Assembly (NCBI GenBank): GCA_965249745.1
Contig: OZ252252.1
Location: forward strand, 1,302,001 to 1,366,000
Source of the DNA: JANYHH01 sp965249745
Lineage (GTDB): Bacteria > Deinococcota > Deinococci > Deinococcales > JAAFIG01
Direction of reading: 5' to 3'
Length of the DNA: 64,000 bases
The notes under the pieces: model-generated
The model's database searches: none
The model's input: only the letters and a program-made list of their open reading frames with translations
What the model was told of the DNA's origin: nothing
Shown here: positions 15,249 to 23,395 of the stretch, piece by piece
How positions within the stretch are numbered: the first letter of the stretch is position 1
Layout of the letters: each line of letters starts with the position of its first letter
Made by a program: the position numbers and the translations under genes

Positions 15249-15809
15249 GTGAGCATAAAACCCGACTGGTGGATCAGGGAACGCGCCCTGGAAGGCATGA
15301 TTGAACCGTTCGCCGACCGACAGGTGCGAACAGCCGCGGGTGCGGGTGTGATCTCGTTCGGCGTCTCGAGCTTCGGGTACGACCTGCGAGCGGCGCGGGA
15401 ATGGAAGATTTTCACGAACACCTTCTCGGCAGTCGTGGACCCGAAGGCGTTTGATTCCAAGGCATTCGTGGACTTTGAAGGCGACGAGGTGATCATTCCG
15501 CCGAACAGCTTCGTGCTGGCGCGGAGCGTGGAGTACATGCGGATTCCCGATAATGTGATGGTCGTAGCGCTCGGAAAATCGTCGTACGCACGGTGCGGCA
15601 TCGTCGCCAATGTAACGCCCTTAGAACCCGGCTGGGAGGGTCACGTCACCTTGGAGTTCAGCAACACCACGCCGCTGCCCGCCAAGATGTACGCGAACGA
15701 GGGCTGTGTGCAACTTCTCTTCTTCGAGGGTGAACGCCCCGAGGTCACGTACCGCGACCGCGCGGGCAAGTACCAGGGGCAGAAAGGCGTAACCCTGCCG
15801 CGTCTCTGA
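15249..15809 (+). CDS. dcd: dCTP deaminase
   Basis: The enzyme deaminates dCTP to dUTP for thymidylate synthesis. The 186 residues from GTG 15249 (VSIKPDWWIRERALEGMIEPF) match the usual family N-terminus. An in-frame ATG at 15153 would add 32 residues without family support, yet cannot be excluded. Motifs visible are SFGYDLR, VLARSVEYMRIPDNVMVVALGKSSYARCGI (catalytic Glu/Ser-Arg loop region), NVTPLEPGWEGHVTLEFSNTTPLPAKMYANEGCVQLLF and the C-terminal lid YQGQKGVTLPRL. It stands alone, divergent from the epimerase gene. Confidence 0.92.
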   Translation: MSIKPDWWIRERALEGMIEPFADRQVRTAAGAGVISFGVSSFGYDLRAAREWKIFTNTFSAVVDPKAFDSKAFVDFEGDEVIIPPNSFVLARSVEYMRIPDNVMVVALGKSSYARCGIVANVTPLEPGWEGHVTLEFSNTTPLPAKMYANEGCVQLLFFEGERPEVTYRDRAGKYQGQKGVTLPRL

Positions 15810-15984
15810 GAACACACCGCAGGCTCGAGTTCCACGGGTGTACATTCAGCGGACCCGGTTTGACACACCACTCTTTGCGTGCCCTCGAGCGATCCCTTGA
15901 ATTGCTCAGTTCACGAGTCACGTCATCTCGACCACTTAGCCCGCTGGCGTCGTCGCGGCTACGCGCTTCCCCCTCAGGTCAGCC

Positions 15985-15990
15985 TAGGCT
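15985..15990 (+). promoter_or_regulatory. -10 hexamer TAGGCT, DsbA-like gene
   Basis: TAGGCT, GGCCCA, GTG 15997. The exact 6-nt gap fixes the GTG start. Confidence 0.6.
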
Positions 15991-15996
15991 GGCCCA

Positions 15997-16617
15997 GTGA
16001 TTACCGTTTATTTCGATTTCTTGTGCCCGTACGCCTGGCGTGGCGTGGAACTGCTCTCGGGACTCAACGTTCCGTTTGAACCGGTCCATTACAGCCTCGT
16101 GCAGGGGAATCACGCCGAAAATGTGGGTCAGCTTCGCAGCGCTCCGGTCTGGAAGCTGGCGGAGCAGCCGCTCGAGGGGAATCAGAATCACACGCAAAGC
16201 TTCGAGGCATTTCTGGCCTCACACGCGGCGGCCCAGCAGGGCAGTAAGTTGCACCATCAATTCATCTTGGAACTGTTCCGCATCAAGAACCTTCAGGAAC
16301 GCGTCATGACCCCAGAGGTCACGCTCGAGGCGGCGCGGGTGGCGGGTTTGGACGTGGAACGCTTCCGGGCGGACCGAGCAAACGTGGACGCGCGTCGCGC
16401 CGAATTGGCGGCCGACCTCGAGCGGGCGGCGGCGCTGAGTGTTTTCGGTACGCCGACGGTTCAGATGGAGTCTGGGGTAGCCGCGTATTTCCGGTTCGCT
16501 AAACTCCCCGAGACTCTGGACGGAATGCAAGCGGCCTGGGGTCATTTTCAATCGGTGGTATCCGATCAGGCGCAGATTGAAACCATCAAGCGCACTCGAG
16601 CTGGCTCGAAAGCCTGA
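15997..16617 (+). CDS. DsbA-family oxidoreductase (FrnE-like) with a single active-site Cys
   Basis: The protein has 206 residues and a thioredoxin fold with a helical insert. It starts directly with the strand VYFDFLCPYAWRG, where the usual CPxC is CPYA, so the resolving cysteine is missing. The cis-proline loop appears as VFGTPTVQM. Related proteins are FrnE (a DsbA-like protein of Deinococcus) and 2-hydroxychromene-2-carboxylate isomerase-like enzymes; the latter also lack the CxxC pair. No signal peptide, so cytoplasmic. It acts either as a monothiol enzyme or as a glutathione/bacillithiol-dependent transferase; undecided. Confidence 0.85.
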   Translation: MITVYFDFLCPYAWRGVELLSGLNVPFEPVHYSLVQGNHAENVGQLRSAPVWKLAEQPLEGNQNHTQSFEAFLASHAAAQQGSKLHHQFILELFRIKNLQERVMTPEVTLEAARVAGLDVERFRADRANVDARRAELAADLERAAALSVFGTPTVQMESGVAAYFRFAKLPETLDGMQAAWGHFQSVVSDQAQIETIKRTRAGSKA

Positions 16618-16622
16618 CACTT

Positions 16623-16712
16623 TCACTGAGTTTGGCCTGGTCAGCGGAACGTTTGGAGCGAAAGGCGTCTGTACCGAAAACGTCTAATTTCCGAACGGTG
16701 CCGTCTTCAGCG
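16623..16712 (+). repeat. ~95-bp dispersed repeat, copy 3 (diverged)
   Basis: Left end CACTGAGTTTGGCCTGGTCA, right end GGTGCCGTCTTCAG. The central hairpin is mutated (GCGTCTGTACC). It lies between converging genes, with the next copy 0.9 kb away in the opposite orientation. Confidence 0.75.
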
Positions 16713-16766
16713 GAGGAAAGTCTGCGCAACGAGACTCACCTTAGTTTCCTGTCTGTACTTTGAGAC

Positions 16767-17615
16767 TTACAGCGTTTTCGCGGCGAAGGTGTTGCACTGC
16801 GAGACGTTGCCCGTCTCGAAGCCGATCTTGAACCAGCGTTGCCGTTGGGCGCTCGTGCCGTGGGTGAAGGAGTCCGGCACCACGTACCCCCTGGCGGCGC
16901 GTTGGAGCGCGTCGTCGCCGATCTGATTGGCGGTCGCCAGCGCATTGTTGATCTCTTGCGGCGACGCCTGGCTGAGTTCCGCACCGCTCTTGCCCCAGAT
17001 GCCCGCGAAGCAGTCAGCTTGCAGTTCCACGCGGACTGACAGGGCGTTGGCGGTCGCCTTGTCGCTGCGATCCTGCTGCGCTTGCACCTTTTCGCTGATC
17101 CCCAAGAGGTTCTGGACGTGGTGGCCGACCTCGTGCGCGATCACGTAGGCGCGGGCGAACTCGCTGCCGTTGGTGGACGTGCCCTGGAGCTGCGAATAGA
17201 AATCGGTATCCAGGTAGACCTTCTGATCCGTTGGGCAGTAGAACGGACCGACCGCGCTGTCCGCCTGACCGCAACCGCTACTGGTCGCGCCGCTGAACAG
17301 CACCAGCTTGGGCGGCGTGTAAGTTTGACCGCCCTTGGAGAAGATGCCGCTCCAGACGCGTTCGGTGTCACCCAGCACGCTTTGCACGAACTCGAGACTC
17401 TGCTGCATCTGTGGGGTGTTGGTGTTGACGGGTCCCTGCGTGGTGTAACCACTGCTGCCAATCAAGCCCAGGATTTGCAGCGGGTTGACGCCGAAGATCA
17501 AGCCGCCGACTACCGCGATGACGATGCCGCCCAGGCCCAGCCCGCCCGCCCTGGCGACCCCACCACCGCGACGGTCTTCGACGTTGCCGCTCTTATTAAA
17601 GTTTCGCCAGTTCAT
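16767..17615 (-). CDS. Neutral zinc metallopeptidase (YpfJ family)
   Basis: The protein has 282 residues. N-terminal MNWRNFNKSGNVEDRRGGG is followed by one Gly-rich transmembrane helix (GLGLGGIVIAVVGGLIFGVNPLQILGLIG) and a periplasmic or external peptidase domain with the zinc motif HEVGHHVQNLLG and the downstream glutamate region ELQADCFAGIWG. This is the standard layout of the 'neutral zinc metallopeptidase' family, whose substrates are unknown. ATG 17615 is chosen over 17624 because TAGGAT (17623-17628) overlaps the latter and is 7 nt from the former. Confidence 0.88.
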   Translation of the reverse strand: MNWRNFNKSGNVEDRRGGGVARAGGLGLGGIVIAVVGGLIFGVNPLQILGLIGSSGYTTQGPVNTNTPQMQQSLEFVQSVLGDTERVWSGIFSKGGQTYTPPKLVLFSGATSSGCGQADSAVGPFYCPTDQKVYLDTDFYSQLQGTSTNGSEFARAYVIAHEVGHHVQNLLGISEKVQAQQDRSDKATANALSVRVELQADCFAGIWGKSGAELSQASPQEINNALATANQIGDDALQRAARGYVVPDSFTHGTSAQRQRWFKIGFETGNVSQCNTFAAKTL

Positions 17616-17622
17616 GACCCTC

Positions 17623-17628
17623 ATCCTA
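17623..17628 (-). promoter_or_regulatory. -10 hexamer TAGGAT at the junction with a dispersed repeat
   Basis: Minus strand: TAGGAT, 7 nt, ATG 17615. The first bases of the hexamer are the terminal CAGTAG of the adjacent repeat copy, so insertion of the repeat may have built or moved this promoter. Confidence 0.5.
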
Positions 17629-17718
17629 CTGACAAACGTGTGATTCGGCTATTTCCGCTTCCTTAATAGAAGCAAGTTTGCTGTAAACCTATGAGTCTGA
17701 CAGCGCCGAACTCAGCCG
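17627..17718 (-). repeat. ~95-bp dispersed repeat, copy 4 (diverged)
   Basis: On the plus strand it runs CTACTGACAAACG ... GCGCCGAACTCAGCCG. Ends are conserved, centre diverged. It abuts the start of the metallopeptidase gene. Confidence 0.75.
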
Positions 17719-17984
17719 CTCGAGAACTGAGGCCGGGTTGAACTATGGCGTTCAGCCGCCTCACCCGAGGGTCACCGCAATGTGAGAGTCACCGCAACGC
17801 CACCTGAAGAACCAGAAAGCGACCCTGCAACGCGTCGTCGGGCCATGAGTCTTCGAGCCGATTCTGATTTCCGAACCCGCTGTTTCAAGCTGAGCGATTC
17901 CAACTCGAGACGCAATGAGACGGGTATTCGAGGCTCTGCTCGTCAGCCAACCGTATTTGACCGCCTCGAAAAGGGAGTGTTAGC
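17719..17984. other. Gene-free region before polyprenyl synthase
   Basis: No credible gene. A 70-codon plus-strand frame from 17782 has no motif, an Arg/Ser-rich composition and no start signal. The right edge carries GGGAG before the GTG at 17985. Confidence 0.5.
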
Positions 17985-18983
17985 GTGCCTGTGATGCCAA
18001 CCTCTTCGCTGCCAGACGCGATTCAAAGCTTTGTGGATGGCGTCCTTCCCAAATCTCATGCCATTCCAGAGATTGACCGACTGTACCGCATGATGCGCGA
18101 TTACCTCGGGCGGGGCGGCAAGATGATTCGCTCCAAGCTCCTCGTTGCCTCGAGTCTGGCGCACGGCGGTTCGTTCGCGTCGGCCCTGCCGCTGGCGGCC
18201 GCTCTGGAAATGTTTCAGGACTGGGTACTGATTCACGACGACATTGAGGACGACAGCGAGGAGCGGCGCGGCCAGCCCGCACTGCACCGCCTGCACGGGG
18301 TTCCGCTGGCCCTGAACGCTGGGGATGCCCTGCACGTCTACATGTGGCAGGTGATTCACCAGGCTGGGATTCCAGGCAGCTTCGAGGAATTTCTGACGAT
18401 GATCCATCGCACGGCGGAGGGGCAACAGATTGATCTGGGTTGGATTGACGGGAACCGCTGGGATATTGGCGAAGCCGATTACCTGGATTTGGTGCAGCGC
18501 AAGACCGCGTATTACACGGTCGTCTCACCGCTGCGGCTGGGGGCTTTGGCGGCTGGCCTTCAGCCGGACGAGCGCTTGAGTCTGGCGGGGCTGGATTTGG
18601 GGATCGCGTTTCAGATTCGGGACGACTGGTTGAACCTGGCTGGGGACCGGGCCGTATACGGGAAAGAAATCGGCGGTGATCTCCTGGAAGGGAAACGCAC
18701 GCTCATGCTAGTTCACCTGCTGAACACGCTGGCAACTGATACCAGATCAGAGGTGATCCGACTCCTGTCGCAGCCCAGAGCGCAAAAAACTGAGGCGCAG
18801 ATGCTATCGGTGCTGGACTTGATCCGCGCTTCCGGTTCCCTCGAGTACGCCCAGGAGGTCGCGGACCGCCACGCTCGGCGAGGTTTGGATACCTTGGCGG
18901 CGGCCCTGGCAGGATTACCGGGGACGGAGGCCGCCGCTGAAATCCTCGAGACCGCCCAGCAACTGGCAACGCGGAGCGCCTGA
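17985..18983 (+). CDS. Polyprenyl (trans-isoprenyl) diphosphate synthase
   Basis: The enzyme condenses isopentenyl diphosphate units to make C15-C50 prenyl diphosphates for quinones, carotenoids or carriers. The 332 residues carry the first Asp-rich motif DDIEDDSEERRG (about residues 85-96), GDALHVYMWQVI, QQIDLGWIDGN, KTAYYTV and the second Asp-rich motif RDDWLNLAGD. The residues before the first motif (FQDWVLIHDDIEDD) include Trp rather than small residues, which affects chain length, but I cannot assign the product. The GTG at 17985 has GGGAG 9 nt upstream. Confidence 0.9.
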   Translation: MPVMPTSSLPDAIQSFVDGVLPKSHAIPEIDRLYRMMRDYLGRGGKMIRSKLLVASSLAHGGSFASALPLAAALEMFQDWVLIHDDIEDDSEERRGQPALHRLHGVPLALNAGDALHVYMWQVIHQAGIPGSFEEFLTMIHRTAEGQQIDLGWIDGNRWDIGEADYLDLVQRKTAYYTVVSPLRLGALAAGLQPDERLSLAGLDLGIAFQIRDDWLNLAGDRAVYGKEIGGDLLEGKRTLMLVHLLNTLATDTRSEVIRLLSQPRAQKTEAQMLSVLDLIRASGSLEYAQEVADRHARRGLDTLAAALAGLPGTEAAAEILETAQQLATRSA

Positions 18984-19063
18984 GCGGGATATGCCGTGAA
19001 GAGTGAGAGGAAAGGGGTTTCGTGTTAGTGAGCTTTTTGCCAGGGCGAGGCGGCTTCGTTTGC

Positions 19064-19069
19064 TAAACT
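19064..19069 (+). promoter_or_regulatory. -10 hexamer TAAACT, response-regulator gene
   Basis: TAAACT, AACCCT, ATG 19076; leaderless, no clear -35. Confidence 0.6.
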
Positions 19070-19075
19070 AACCCT

Positions 19076-20119
19076 ATGGCCTCAATCCTGGTCCTCGATG
19101 ATGAACCTGCGTTGACAAAACTTGTCAGCGTCATCCTGGAACGTCAGGGACACACGGTGCGCGGGTTCCTGCGTCCCTTGGAAGCCCTGGAGGCGCTGGA
19201 GGACTTCGTACCGGACGCGATTCTGTCCGATGTCTCGATGCCGCAGATGGATGGCTTGGAGTTTTGCCGTCGGGTGCGAGGCGACGCTCGTTTCACGAGT
19301 ACGCCATTCATTTTCTTGTCCGCCATGAGTGAGCGCCGCGACATCCGCGAGGGGATGAACATCGGGGCCGACGACTACCTGACCAAACCGTTTAGCAGCG
19401 ACGAACTGCTGGAAGCTTTGGATGTGCGGTTGAAACGCGCCGAGACGCTGCGGCTCCCAGCCGTGACCGCCAGCCACTATGAAATTCAGGCTCGAGCCTT
19501 CGGCGCGGCCAGCTTGGCGCATCGGGGGACCGAGGTCAGTTGGGGGTCGCGCAAGGCGGCCGAATTCTTTTTTCTCCTCTTGGAACGCCCGAGCGGTGTC
19601 ACCACCTGGGAGGCCGCCGAAGCCCTGTGGCCCGACAAGGACGAAGCCAGGGCCGCCAGCGTCTTTCACACCACGCTGCACCGGCTGCGCAAGGTCCTAG
19701 ACGTGGAACTGGTGGATACCCGCAACCGACGCTATTTCCTGAACCAGGAGTTGCCGCTCCGATACGACGTGCGCGATTACTTGGAGTACGTGCGGGTGGC
19801 GCAAACCCATCAGGATCTCGAGGCGTTCGAGGCCGCGATTCGGCTCTATCAGGGCGCGTATCTGTCAGATTTCGAGAGCGAATGGTGTCAGGACCTGCGC
19901 GACACACTGCACGCGACCCAACTGAGCCTGCTGTTGGATGCCAGCCGCCGGGCTGACGCGCTCGGTGATGCGCGCCGCGCCACGTGGTTCGCGCATCTAT
20001 CCACGCAGCATGAACCGTACTCTGACCTGACCTGGGGCGAACTCTCCAAGCTCTACCAAGGCAGCGGCGATCTGAAACGCGCCGAACGCGCCCGGTCCCG
20101 CCTCGAGACCTGGGATTGA
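19076..20119 (+). CDS. Response regulator with C-terminal BTAD/SARP-type output
   Basis: The protein has 347 residues. An N-terminal receiver domain (ILVLDDEP acidic pair, ILSDVSMPQMDGLEF phospho-Asp near residue 52, FLSAMSE and YLTKPFSSDEL lysine) is followed by a winged-helix region (VSWGSRKAAEFFFLLLERPSG ... ASVFHTTLHRLRKVL) and a bacterial transcriptional-activation helical domain (YLEYVRVAQTHQDLEAFEAAIRLYQGAYLSDFESEWC, then tetratricopeptide-like helices). BTAD domains are best known from SARP antibiotic regulators; here the receiver puts the output under phosphorelay control. No kinase gene is adjacent. Confidence 0.88.
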   Translation: MASILVLDDEPALTKLVSVILERQGHTVRGFLRPLEALEALEDFVPDAILSDVSMPQMDGLEFCRRVRGDARFTSTPFIFLSAMSERRDIREGMNIGADDYLTKPFSSDELLEALDVRLKRAETLRLPAVTASHYEIQARAFGAASLAHRGTEVSWGSRKAAEFFFLLLERPSGVTTWEAAEALWPDKDEARAASVFHTTLHRLRKVLDVELVDTRNRRYFLNQELPLRYDVRDYLEYVRVAQTHQDLEAFEAAIRLYQGAYLSDFESEWCQDLRDTLHATQLSLLLDASRRADALGDARRATWFAHLSTQHEPYSDLTWGELSKLYQGSGDLKRAERARSRLETWD

Positions 20120-20221
20120 TTTCACGGTTCACTAGCAAGCTTGGGCACAAGTCTCGAGCCGCATCGCACCAGCCGCCTGACCTTCAAAGATTGTTCTCGC
20201 TCGAGGGCAAAGCCAAGATTC

Positions 20222-20268
20222 GCCCCACCGGAGCGTCTGGGGTGGGAGGATGCATAAATTTTTGTAAA
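20222..20268 (+). terminator. Possible stem-loop after response regulator
   Basis: CCCCACC and GGGGTGGG surround GGAGCGTCT, with a TTTTTG tract about 14 bases further on. A weak terminator candidate. Confidence 0.35.
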
Positions 20269-20372
20269 AGTCTAATTGCACAGTTCAATTGTTCGTCACG
20301 AAACTTTGTATTAACAAACTTTAGGGCAATTCCCACCGTCTATCGGGGATCAGCGCGTTAGCATGCCGAAAT

Positions 20373-20771
20373 ATGCGTTGGTTGGGATGGATGCTGACAA
20401 TCTTGAAAGTGGTGGCACTAGCGGTCGTGGTGGCCGCACCGCTCGCCCCATTGCCGAACGTGCCAGTGATCCCGGATGGAACCGATGTCAAGATCGTGGC
20501 CTTGAGCGAACCGGCGGTTTACGCGACTGGCACAGTCAAGAACCGCGTGCTGGTCATGACTACCGTCACTGGGAAGCTGCCCGCCAACGAGAAAGTCAAC
20601 CTTTGGATCGGAATTCCCGTGCCGGGTGGCACAGACACGCGTGACGCCAAAAGCTTCGCCGCGACCACCTCCGGTCTGGGCACGGACCTCTACATCGGGA
20701 CTGGCAAGGACCGTGTGTCCTTCACGTTGCTGCTGAAAGAGGTCTACGGAATTCGCCTCGAGACGCACTAA
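20373..20771 (+). CDS. Hypothetical exported protein
   Basis: The protein has 132 residues with an N-terminal signal or anchor (MRWLGWMLTILKVVALAVVVAAPLA), then a small beta-rich domain (VKIVALSEPAVYATGTVKNRVLVMTTVTGKL ... VSFTLLLKEVYGIRLETH). No family recognised. TAGCAT (20359-20364) lies 8 nt before the ATG, so the mRNA may have almost no leader. Isolated gene; the following 197 bases up to the next regulator are empty. Confidence 0.6.
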   Translation: MRWLGWMLTILKVVALAVVVAAPLAPLPNVPVIPDGTDVKIVALSEPAVYATGTVKNRVLVMTTVTGKLPANEKVNLWIGIPVPGGTDTRDAKSFAATTSGLGTDLYIGTGKDRVSFTLLLKEVYGIRLETH

Positions 20772-20956
20772 TTTCGACCCGACAATTCGAGGATCGGCTC
20801 GCCAGAAGCTTACTCGAGTAAGTCGCCTTGCTGCATGACGGACTCTGTGTGAGTCACGATTCTCGAGGGACTGGTCTGAACGTTGGCACCGACTCGTCGG
20901 ACACGCTCTATAGATCAGAAGTGAGAACCGCACGCGCTGCATTACCTTCACCCTGC

Positions 20957-20962
20957 TAGAAT
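20957..20962 (+). promoter_or_regulatory. -10 hexamer TAGAAT, two-component operon
   Basis: TAGAAT, GCGCCT, ATG 20969. This is the closest match to TATAAT among the leaderless promoters here. Confidence 0.65.
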
Positions 20963-20968
20963 GCGCCT

Positions 20969-21643
20969 ATGCCGGAAGCCGCTCGAATTCTCGTCATCGA
21001 AGACGACGCCGATGTCTCGAAGGTCATTCGATTTGAACTCGAGGAAGCAGGTTTCGAGGTTCTGACCGCCGCTGACGGCGTGCAGGGACTGACGACCGCC
21101 CGCGAGGAGAACCCGGAGCTGGTGATTCTGGACCTGGGTTTGCCCGATCTGGACGGTGCGGAGATCGCCCGGCGGATTCGCAAGACGAGCGACATCCCGA
21201 TCATCATCCTGACCGCGATGGATGCGGTCAGCACCAAGGTCAGTCTGTTAGAGGGCGGTGCGGACGATTACCTGACCAAACCGTTTGAACCGGCTGAGCT
21301 GTTGGCCAGGGTGAAAGTCCAGTTGCGGCGTCACCGGGGCGGCGAGGCCGTCGTGCTGGGACTCCTGGAGATTCACCCAGAAAAACGACTGGTGCGCTAC
21401 AACAGCAAGGAAATCCGACTCTCACCGAAGGAATTTGAACTGCTGAACTTCTTGGCCCGCCAGCCGGGCCGGGTTTATAACCGTGAGGAAATTGAGCGTG
21501 GCGTCTGGGGAGCCGACCTAGACGACAACAGCAACGTCGTGGACGTTCACATGGCCAACATTCGCAGCAAACTGCGCGAGGTGGACGGTTACGGCGTGAT
21601 CCGCACCGTGCGCGGCATCGGGTACGCGCTGAAGGGGCAGTGA
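20969..21643 (+). CDS. OmpR/PhoB-family response regulator
   Basis: The protein has 224 residues: receiver domain (ILVIEDDADVSKVI; phospho-Asp in VILDLGLPDLDG near residue 54; IILTAMDA; YLTKPFEPAELLARV) and an OmpR-type winged helix (LSPKEFELLNFLARQPGRVYNREEIERGVWG ... NVVDVHMANIRSKLREVDGYGVIRTVRGIGYALKGQ). It binds DNA as a dimer when phosphorylated. The partner is most likely the histidine kinase 128 bases downstream. The regulon is unknown. Confidence 0.95.
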   Translation: MPEAARILVIEDDADVSKVIRFELEEAGFEVLTAADGVQGLTTAREENPELVILDLGLPDLDGAEIARRIRKTSDIPIIILTAMDAVSTKVSLLEGGADDYLTKPFEPAELLARVKVQLRRHRGGEAVVLGLLEIHPEKRLVRYNSKEIRLSPKEFELLNFLARQPGRVYNREEIERGVWGADLDDNSNVVDVHMANIRSKLREVDGYGVIRTVRGIGYALKGQ

Positions 21644-21771
21644 ATCTGCCAGTCAGCGATGCGATCCGCTAACCCTCGAGTCTCGCATTTTCAGGTTGGA
21701 GCCGACAGCGCGATCTCGAGCCTGGGGTTTTCTTCATCGTCAACATCGGTAACGCAGTCTGGTGTTGGGCG

Positions 21772-23088
21772 ATGAGTCTACGCTGGCGCATCGCCGCGCT
21801 CACCCTGACGCTGCTGATCGCGTTCGCCGGGGTGTTGGCGTACAGCATCACGGCTGTCGTCGGCAGCACGCTGGAAGACTATCAGCGTGGCCTCCTGGAA
21901 AACGACTTACAACAGCTTCAAACCCTGTACTCGAGCGGGAAGCCCGGCAAGGTTCCGCTCGCCTCATCCGGGGGGGTGCGAGTCACGATTTTTGACGGCA
22001 CAGGCAAGGTTTTCTCTGGCAAGGATGATTTCCGCCTCCCGGCGACTGAGTTTCAACGCGGGTTAAAAGAAGCTCACAGTTGGCGGCCACCGCAGAAACC
22101 GCAGTGGTTAACGCTGCTGATGCCGTTCGGGTTGTTTCAGAAAACCCCGAACGCGGTCCTCATGGTGGCCGCCGATGCCAGTTACATTCAAACGCTCTCC
22201 AAGCGCGTGCAAACCACGGTTCTCATCACGGCCATCGCGCTGATCGGACTGGCGCTGGCGGGCGGGTATCTCAGCGCTCAGCTCGGGTTGCGGCCACTGG
22301 TGCGCGTGGCCATGCAGGCTCGAGGCTTGAACGAACGCAACCTGAAACCGCTGATCTACAGTGGCTCGAGGGACGAGCTGGGGATTCTGGTCGAAGTTTT
22401 AAACCGCCTCGTGGAACGCCTGAAACGCGCCTTCGAGGCGCAGACCGTGTTCCTGGCGGAGGCCGCGCACGAACTTCGCACGCCCCTGACCGCGATTGAA
22501 GGCTACCTGCGCCGCGCCCGCGCCGCTCGAGACCCGGCTGAGGTGGCTGAAGCCATAGAAGATGCGGGGCGCGTCACGGGTTCGATGACCCGGCTCGTCT
22601 CGGACCTGCTGCAACTCTCGCGTGGCGAGGTCGTGCAGGAGTTCATCCCGCACATCCTGGACTGGCGCGAGGTGATCCGTAACGTGGCCAGTGAATTCGC
22701 TGGGGTGCAAGTGCTGCTGCCCGCCGAACAACTCGAGTTGCTGGGTGACCCCGACCGCCTGACGCAACTCTCCAGGAATCTGATCGCCAACGCCGTGCGG
22801 GCCGCCGGACGACCCGAGGGCGTCAGGTTGGAAGCCAGACGCGACGGGACCTGGCTGGAATGGACCGTCAGCGACGATGGGCCGGGTATCCCCGAGGAGG
22901 TCATGCCGCGACTGTTCGAGAAATTCGTTAAAGGAAAGGGCGGCGGTTCTGGGCTGGGTCTGGCGATTGCTGCGCAGATCGTCGCCGCCCACAAAGGTCG
23001 GATTCGCGCTGAGAACCTATCAGGCGGCGGTGCTCGGTTCACCGTGCGCCTGCCCGCACTCGAGGAAGATGACGTAGACGAGGGCTGA
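21772..23088 (+). CDS. Sensor histidine kinase (HisKA type)
   Basis: The protein has 438 residues. Transmembrane helix 1 (about 4-26), an external sensor region of about 110 residues, transmembrane helix 2 (VLITAIALIGLALAGGYLSAQLG), HAMP, then the HisKA box AEAAHELRTPLTAIEGYL with the phospho-His, and the ATPase domain with N-box SRNLIANAVRAAG, G1 DDGPGIPEE and G2 GGGSGLGLAIAAQIV. It probably phosphorylates the upstream response regulator. The start ATG 21772 has no strong ribosome-binding site; ligand unknown. Confidence 0.92.
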   Translation: MSLRWRIAALTLTLLIAFAGVLAYSITAVVGSTLEDYQRGLLENDLQQLQTLYSSGKPGKVPLASSGGVRVTIFDGTGKVFSGKDDFRLPATEFQRGLKEAHSWRPPQKPQWLTLLMPFGLFQKTPNAVLMVAADASYIQTLSKRVQTTVLITAIALIGLALAGGYLSAQLGLRPLVRVAMQARGLNERNLKPLIYSGSRDELGILVEVLNRLVERLKRAFEAQTVFLAEAAHELRTPLTAIEGYLRRARAARDPAEVAEAIEDAGRVTGSMTRLVSDLLQLSRGEVVQEFIPHILDWREVIRNVASEFAGVQVLLPAEQLELLGDPDRLTQLSRNLIANAVRAAGRPEGVRLEARRDGTWLEWTVSDDGPGIPEEVMPRLFEKFVKGKGGGSGLGLAIAAQIVAAHKGRIRAENLSGGGARFTVRLPALEEDDVDEG

Positions 23089-23395
23089 AATTCCAGCCCT
23101 CAAACTCGCCTTGTCCAGCAACTCGAGTCAGACGAGAGATGTTCAACAATCTGACCCGACCCGGAGCACTTGCAACGTTTTCATCCGGAGACGCTGTTGA
23201 TCTGGCTCGAGGATCGCTGGGACACAGGCTTCAATGGTCTTCTCGTTGGCCGGGCGAACGGCGGTTCGCCCCTGCGAAACTATGTTTCGGATACTGATCC
23301 GCGAGTGTTCAGCTTCACAGAGAGCGAACTAAAACCCTGTCTGGGACATGGGACCACTTTCAGCGCGGGCGACGCGAATCAAGAGGTCATCAGAC
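23089..23395. other. Gene-free region with one palindromic repeat
   Basis: No credible open frame: a plus-strand frame from 23170 runs antisense into htpG. It contains the GGCGAACGGCGGTTCGCCCC palindrome (23253-23276). Confidence 0.5.
23253..23276. repeat. GGGGCG-type palindromic repeat, copy 2
   Basis: GGGCGAAC-GGCG-GTTCGCCC is near-perfect dyad symmetry; it is related to the elements at 5563, 25481 and 61786. Confidence 0.55.

Noticed and set aside
17782..17994. 70-codon plus-strand frame before the polyprenyl synthase
   Set aside because: No ribosome-binding site, no TANNNT, low-quality composition, overlaps the start of a real gene.
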